A stretch of DNA of 35,417 nucleotides from positions 1 through 35,417 of the forward strand of contig JAOTWE010000004.1 of the NCBI GenBank assembly GCA_029863065.1, read 5' to 3'. The position numbers were made by a program, and so were the translations under genes. A model generated the notes under the pieces. It was not told the DNA's origin. It did not search any database and saw only the letters and a program-made list of their open reading frames with translations. Of this stretch, positions 31,402-35,417 are shown piece after piece; position 1 is the first letter of the stretch, and each line of letters begins with the position of its first letter. This DNA comes from Betaproteobacteria bacterium. GTDB taxonomy: Bacteria; Pseudomonadota; Gammaproteobacteria; Burkholderiales; SG8-39.

Positions 31402-32070
31402 ATGAACAACCCTTCTAATCCTTTCCGTGCTTCCGCATTGGCGATGCTGGTGGGAGGCATGCTTGTTTGCGGTTACGCAAGCGCGGCACTCATCACCTTT
31501 GACACGGTCGTCACAGGCTCAACCAGCTTCGGCTTCGATGGCGATGGCGATGGAACCAACGACGTTATCTTCACTACCACCGATCCCAGCGGATTTAATA
31601 CTTTTGGTCCGGGAACCAATATGACGTTCATCCATGAACCCGGGCTCGAAGGGACGTCGCTGCTGAACCCCGACCTGCGGGTGGATTTCCTCCGCCGCGC
31701 CACCGGATCGCTCACGTTCGGTTTCGCGCTGGACTCGTTTGTGTCGGACCCGGCGTATTTCGCCAGTATCAGGGTGTTTGATGCCAGCGCAACTGAGATT
31801 GCGAATGCAGCGCAGCAAGGAGAATTCACCATTACCGTTCCGCCTTCCGGCCTCAGTTCGTACCCGGAGGGCCAGATTTCCTTGGCTTTCGCCGGTGAGG
31901 CCGCGTATGCGACCTTCGATTTCACCTCGACATTTGGCCGCTACATCATTGACGACTTGGAGGGCACCTTCGGCAGCACGGAGCGGCCGCCGCTTCCCGA
32001 ACCCGCCACGCTCGCGCTTCTCGGCCTCGGCCTCGCTGGACTCGGATTCAGCAGACGCAAGAAAGCGTAA
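31402..32070 (+). CDS. PEP-CTERM sorting-domain exported protein
   Basis: A 222-residue protein with a signal peptide ('ALAMLVGGMLVCGYASAA') and a textbook C-terminal PEP-CTERM tripartite tail: 'LPEPATLALLGLGLAGLGFS' then 'RRKKA'. Such proteins are exported, cut near the P-E-P by an exosortase (XrtA/EpsH) and linked to exopolysaccharide. The body is a D/G/T/S-rich beta domain ('FGFDGDGDGTNDVIFTTTDP' could bind Ca2+) of no named family. ATG 31402 is chosen over 31384 because GGGAGA precedes it and it begins the signal peptide. No exosortase is in the window. Driven by the sigma-54-type promoter and two upstream boxes. Confidence 0.92.
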   Translation: MNNPSNPFRASALAMLVGGMLVCGYASAALITFDTVVTGSTSFGFDGDGDGTNDVIFTTTDPSGFNTFGPGTNMTFIHEPGLEGTSLLNPDLRVDFLRRATGSLTFGFALDSFVSDPAYFASIRVFDASATEIANAAQQGEFTITVPPSGLSSYPEGQISLAFAGEAAYATFDFTSTFGRYIIDDLEGTFGSTERPPLPEPATLALLGLGLAGLGFSRRKKA

Positions 32071-32418
32071 TCACAGCAGCACCCAAACAGAGACCCCGCT
32101 TCGGCGAGCGCATCCTTTGACCAAAGTCAAGACGCATTGATCGGGAAGGCTTAAGAATTGTACCCAACAGCCCCGCTCAGGCTAAGCGAGGCTAGAGAGC
32201 CATCTAAAGGGATCGACCTTCTAAGGTCGGCCCGCTGTTTCAGCTTTGGGCCCGGGGGCCCGCCTTCTCGGTACGTGCCTGTACCCCCTATCGGCAATCT
32301 GGTCGCGTGCGGTGATATTGGGCACGTAATCGGAGGATCAATCTTTCCGCCCGCGGAAAATAACCTGCTTGTGCGGCGGCAGCACGCTGCCTGCGAATAA
32401 GAGGAAAGGATCAGACTC
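32071..32418 (+). other. Hairpin-rich leader ahead of the multicopper oxidase gene
   Basis: The 348-nt gap holds a series of inverted repeats on the sense strand: CGACCTT/AAGGTCG (32214-32229), GGGCCC/GGGCCC (32248-32261), GGTAC/GTACC (32270-32285), TTTCCGC/GCGGAAA (32344-32359) and GGCAGC/GCTGCC (32378-32391). GAGGAAAGGA (32401-32410) serves as ribosome binding region. No 18-bp box or GG-N10-GC promoter is seen. It may be a structured 5' UTR; no known riboswitch class is recognised. Confidence 0.4.
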
Positions 32419-34554
32419 ATGGCCAGTCGCAGAACGTTTCTGAAGTACACCGGTGCCACCACCTTGACGTTGTTTGCCTACGGCAAGCTCGGCGGGTTGC
32501 GCGAGGCGATCGCGCAGATCCCGGGCGGCACGCTCAATCCGCTTGGCGTTCCGAAGTATCAGACGGCGATGCTCATCCCGCCGGTGATGCCGAAAGCGGG
32601 CGTCGTCAATCAGCGGGGCGGCAAGCCGATCGATTACTACGAGATCTCGATGAAGCAGTTCGCGCAGCAGATCCTGCCCGCCGCGCTGCCCGCCACCACC
32701 GTCTGGGGCTACGGCTCCGTCAATGGGGCGGGCAGCAAGAATGCGCTGCTGCTTCACAACGCGCCGTCGCTCACCATCGAGGCCGATGTCGGCCGGCCGG
32801 TGCAGGTGAAGTGGATCAACGACCTCAAGGACGTGAACGGAAACTTCCTGCCGCATCTGCTGCCCGCGGATCAGACGCTGCATTGGGCCAACCCGCCGGG
32901 CGGCACTGCTGGCCGTGACACGCGCCCGACGTTCGCCTCGACGCCTACCCCTTACACCGGCCCGGTGCCGATGGTGACGCACGTGCACGGCGCCGTGGGT
33001 GTGGCCGACGACAGCGACGGTTATGCCGAGGCCTGGTACCTGCCGAATGCCGGCAACATTCCCTCCGGCTATGCCACCAACGGCACCTGGTACGACTTCT
33101 TTGCCGCCAAGGCCTTGGCGAACTACGCGGTCAGCTGGGGACCTGGCTTTGCGAATTTCCGGTACCCCAACCACAACCGCGCCTCGACCCTCTGGTACCA
33201 CGACCACACGCTCGGCATGACGCGACTGAACGTGTATGCAGGCCCAGCGGGCTTCTACCTTATCCGCGGCGGGCCGTCGGGCGATGCTGCCGTTCTCGAC
33301 ACGCGCATCGGCACGGCCGCCGTGCTGCCCGGTCCGGCGCCCAAGGACGGCGACAAGTTCCCGCCCAACAAGACCTACTACGAGATCCCGATCGCAATCC
33401 AGGACCGCTCGTTCAACGCCGACGGTTCGCTCTTCTATCCCGACACACGGGCCTTCTTCGACGGCATCGCCGGCCCCTACATCCCCGACACCGACGTCTC
33501 GCCGATCTGGAACCCCGAGTTCTTCGGCAACATGATGATGGTGAACGGGAACACCTGGCCCTTCCAGGTGGTCGAGCAGCGGCGCTACCGCCTGCGCTTT
33601 CTCAACGGCTGCCAGTCGCGCTTTCTGATCCTGGATTTCAGCGGCATCCCCGGTGTCGAGGTCTGGCAGATCGGCAACGAGGGGGGATTCCTGGCGGCGC
33701 CGGTGAACCTCACCGCCACCAACGGCAACCGGCTGCTCATGGGGCTCGCGGAGCGCGCCGACGTGATCGTCGACTTCACCAACGTGGTTCCTGGCCGCTA
33801 CATCCTCGGCAATGTCGGTCCGGACGAGCCCTTTGGTGGCGGCGTGCCGGGGGTCGACTTTCCCGTCGCGGATCCGGCGAGCACCGGGCAGATCATGGCC
33901 TTCAACGTGGTGCCGGCATTGGCTGCGGATCCGACCACGCCCCCAATGTTCCTGCAACTGCCCGCGATCACGCCGCTGCCGGCGGCCACGGCCGTACGGC
34001 CCCTCGCCCTGCTCGAAGAGGCATCGGCCTTCTTCGCCGACGCTCCCGCCGAAGCGCTGCTCGGCACGGCGCAAGGCGACCCCAACGTGGGCCCCGCGGC
34101 ATTGGTCAAGCGACTGTGGATGGACCCGGTCACCGAGAACCCGGCCGTGGGCGCCACCGAGATCTGGGAAGTCTACAATGCCACCGTCGACGCCCACCCG
34201 GTGCACATCCACGAGATCGCCTTCGAGGTCCTGAGCCGCCAACCTATCTTCGTCGATGAAGCGAACGGGACGGTGGAGGTGGTTCCGGGCTCGGTGCCAA
34301 CGCCCCCGGAGCCGTGGGAGACCGGCGTCAAGGACACCGTGATCGCCTACCCAGGCCAGGTGACGCGCGTGAAGGCGCAGTTCGCGACCGCGGGCCAGTA
34401 CGTCTGGCACTGCCACATCGTCGAGCACGAAGACAACGAGATGATGCGGCCTTACCGCATCGGCCCCGTACAGGCCGCGCAGCCGCAGGCGCAGCCGCTG
34501 GCCTCGCTGGCAACGCGACCGACGAAGTTGTTCATGCGCCGGCGTCGGCGCTGA
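32419..34554 (+). CDS. Tat-exported multicopper oxidase, CotA type
   Basis: A 711-residue multicopper oxidase. A Tat signal ('SRRTFLKYTGATTLTLFAYG') directs the folded enzyme to the periplasm. All copper motifs are intact: 'THVHG' (187-191), 'WYHDHT' (259-264), 'HPVHIH' (593-598) and 'HCHIVEHEDNEMM' (664-676, with type 1 ligands C665, H670 and M675). The last is nearly that of CotA laccase (HCHILEHEDYDMM). It oxidises phenols, bilirubin or possibly Mn(II)/Cu(I) while reducing oxygen to water. It is about 200 residues longer than CotA, mainly from inserts between cupredoxin domains, and ends in R-R-R-R-R. It lies between two secreted-protein genes but lacks their promoter box. Confidence 0.94.
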   Translation: MASRRTFLKYTGATTLTLFAYGKLGGLREAIAQIPGGTLNPLGVPKYQTAMLIPPVMPKAGVVNQRGGKPIDYYEISMKQFAQQILPAALPATTVWGYGSVNGAGSKNALLLHNAPSLTIEADVGRPVQVKWINDLKDVNGNFLPHLLPADQTLHWANPPGGTAGRDTRPTFASTPTPYTGPVPMVTHVHGAVGVADDSDGYAEAWYLPNAGNIPSGYATNGTWYDFFAAKALANYAVSWGPGFANFRYPNHNRASTLWYHDHTLGMTRLNVYAGPAGFYLIRGGPSGDAAVLDTRIGTAAVLPGPAPKDGDKFPPNKTYYEIPIAIQDRSFNADGSLFYPDTRAFFDGIAGPYIPDTDVSPIWNPEFFGNMMMVNGNTWPFQVVEQRRYRLRFLNGCQSRFLILDFSGIPGVEVWQIGNEGGFLAAPVNLTATNGNRLLMGLAERADVIVDFTNVVPGRYILGNVGPDEPFGGGVPGVDFPVADPASTGQIMAFNVVPALAADPTTPPMFLQLPAITPLPAATAVRPLALLEEASAFFADAPAEALLGTAQGDPNVGPAALVKRLWMDPVTENPAVGATEIWEVYNATVDAHPVHIHEIAFEVLSRQPIFVDEANGTVEVVPGSVPTPPEPWETGVKDTVIAYPGQVTRVKAQFATAGQYVWHCHIVEHEDNEMMRPYRIGPVQAAQPQAQPLASLATRPTKLFMRRRRR

Positions 34555-34790
34555 TCGCCGCGCGGCGACGCCGTGCCGCGACATCCCCCGCCGCGCTGCC
34601 GCGCGGCGGGGCTCCCAGCCTTGCACCGCCTCATTCGTCCGTCCAGGCTCTAGAAGCTCGCTGGCGATCATGTCGAGTCTAAAAATAAGCTCGGGTGTCG
34701 TCTGATCGGCAGTGCCGCGTCAAGATCTGAGCGGCAGTACTCGGGTCACGCGCGGGATTGATCTTCCTATGCCTATTGGATGGCAAGAAT
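34555..34790. other. Intergenic DNA with one long hairpin
   Basis: CCCCGCCGCGC (34586-34596) and GCGCGGCGGGG (34601-34611) form a perfect 11-bp stem with a TGCC loop just after the oxidase gene. There is no T-run, so it may be a rho-type or RNA-stability hairpin. The remaining ~180 nt show no gene. Confidence 0.5.
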
Positions 34791-34808
34791 TGTCGGGAAA
34801 CTTTACAG
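34791..34808 (+). promoter_or_regulatory. TGTCGG-N5-TTTACAG box upstream of the last gene
   Basis: TGTCGG, GAAAC, TTTACAG. It lies 81 bp (start to GG) before the GG-N10-GC element at 34872, the same geometry as in the PEP-CTERM promoter at 31231. Confidence 0.7.
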
Positions 34809-34870
34809 ATCCGCCAAGAAGAAATAGATGAGAACCCGTATGTGACTGGCCCAACACGTTTTTTATATTT

Positions 34871-34885
34871 CGGTATACCTGTTGC
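34871..34885 (+). promoter_or_regulatory. Putative sigma-54-type promoter of the last gene
   Basis: CGGTAT-ACCTG-TTGC: GG (34872-34873), ten bases, GC (34884-34885). The -12 part (TTGC) is consensus, while the -24 part is weak (CGGTAT versus TGGCAC). It is supported mainly by its constant distance to the upstream box. The leader to ATG 34938 would be about 40 nt. Confidence 0.5.
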
Positions 34886-34937
34886 TTATTCCTTAGCCAA
34901 AATCGCTTGCCTCCCGCACCGCGAAAGGAAGTCGCCA

Positions 34938-35417
34938 ATGATCAAGAGATTTTTCGCTGTGATCGCACTGAGCCTGCTCACTGGCAGCGTTTGCGCTGCC
35001 GTGATTACGGCGAACAGTTCATACACCGACTCGACGGGGGGCAATGACTTCGCACTAGGTCAGTCGGTGACGACGCCTTCAGGCGGGCCGTGGGACAACA
35101 TTAGCTTCAATTTCATCAATTCGGCGGGATCTCCTTACGCCAACGGCACCCTTTACTTGCTTGCGCTGGAGTATTTGGGCACCACGGTGGGATTGAGCAG
35201 TTCGACGCCAGGATTCGTAGCAACTAGCTCGAGCAGTGCTGGCGGGATTTGGGCCTTCGCCTCGTCGGTTGCCCTACAAGCGGCCACGACTTATTGGTTC
35301 TACATGGATACTCTGTTCGACGGAACTGAGCAGGTTCGTTACAGTGCTGTAAACCCGTACGCCGGTGGCAGTTCCTATCAAGCTGACGGCGCAGCGGGGA
35401 CTTTTTCAGCCCATGTC
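34938..35417 (+). CDS. Exported protein, probably PEP-CTERM (3' end outside window)
   Basis: The frame is open from ATG 34938 to the window end (160 residues). AAGGAAG lies just before the ATG. A signal peptide is clear ('MIKRFFAVIALSLLTGSVCA'), and the mature part starts with A-V-I-T and is rich in S, T, G and Y, as in beta-sandwich PEP-CTERM proteins ('SYTDSTGGNDFALGQSVTT', 'PYANGTLYLLALEYLG'). The sorting tail would lie beyond the window, so the class is inferred from the signal peptide, composition and shared upstream box. The product resembles choice-of-anchor type domains in layout only. Confidence 0.75.
   Translation, partial: MIKRFFAVIALSLLTGSVCAAVITANSSYTDSTGGNDFALGQSVTTPSGGPWDNISFNFINSAGSPYANGTLYLLALEYLGTTVGLSSSTPGFVATSSSSAGGIWAFASSVALQAATTYWFYMDTLFDGTEQVRYSAVNPYAGGSSYQADGAAGTFSAHV

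Noticed and set aside
1-35417. CRISPR arrays, complete insertion sequences, replication origins, intact tRNA or rRNA genes
   Set aside because: No regularly spaced repeats, transposase motifs with terminal inverted repeats, DnaA-box clusters or complete cloverleafs were seen.

Overview
The window is about 35 kb of GC-rich chromosome. Gene content suggests a betaproteobacterium: Kup, a cold-shock protein, SelO ending in the C-S-S motif, transaldolase, a fused Kor-type 2-oxoacid oxidoreductase, and PEP-CTERM proteins with sigma-54-like promoters. This placement is inferred from families; there is no rRNA or intact tRNA here to confirm it.

Layout. (1) 1-8063: the end of an MFS gene on the plus strand, then a tight six-gene minus-strand operon. 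Its transcription order is a receiver/degenerate HD-GYP regulator, kup, a CPA1 cation/proton antiporter, an MFS transporter, an alpha/beta hydrolase and a threonine aldolase. Most junctions overlap by 1-4 nt or lie within 10 nt. (2) 8044-12684: a cold-shock gene with a good promoter, long leader and textbook terminator; panE-like reductase; a cupin; a regulator with a C-terminal receiver; a methyltransferase; three very small genes (33, 26 and 54 codons); and a FecR-domain protein. (3) 12755-21285: selO on plus, then a minus-strand block of a ferredoxin-fused flavin oxidoreductase, korA, korB and a 726-residue coiled-coil membrane protein built from 28-residue repeats. (4) 21453-29581: housekeeping and catabolic genes (transaldolase, crotonase, hydrolase, FMN-dependent 2-hydroxyacid oxidase), two small membrane proteins, a Ser/Thr kinase and a polytopic TPR protein. 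(5) 29582-31167: an eroded, lower-GC stretch with a short DUF5678-like ORF, two inverted fragments of thermonuclease (SNase-like) genes and a 45-nt 3' half of a tRNA gene. It looks like the scar of an integrated element. (6) 31168-35417: a PEP-CTERM gene, a Tat-exported CotA-type multicopper oxidase, and the start of a second secreted protein.

The most informative observations are these. An 18-bp box (TGTCGG-N5-TTTACAG) occurs three times. It precedes both secreted-protein genes and sits a constant ~64 bp upstream of a GG-N10-GC sigma-54-like promoter. The coiled-coil protein keeps a 28-residue register for about 21 units. A tRNA 3' half is joined at its anticodon loop to a broken SNase gene. 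A 26-codon minus-strand ORF has its own promoter, a near-perfect Shine-Dalgarno and a terminator. I saw no CRISPR array, complete insertion sequence, rRNA or intact tRNA.
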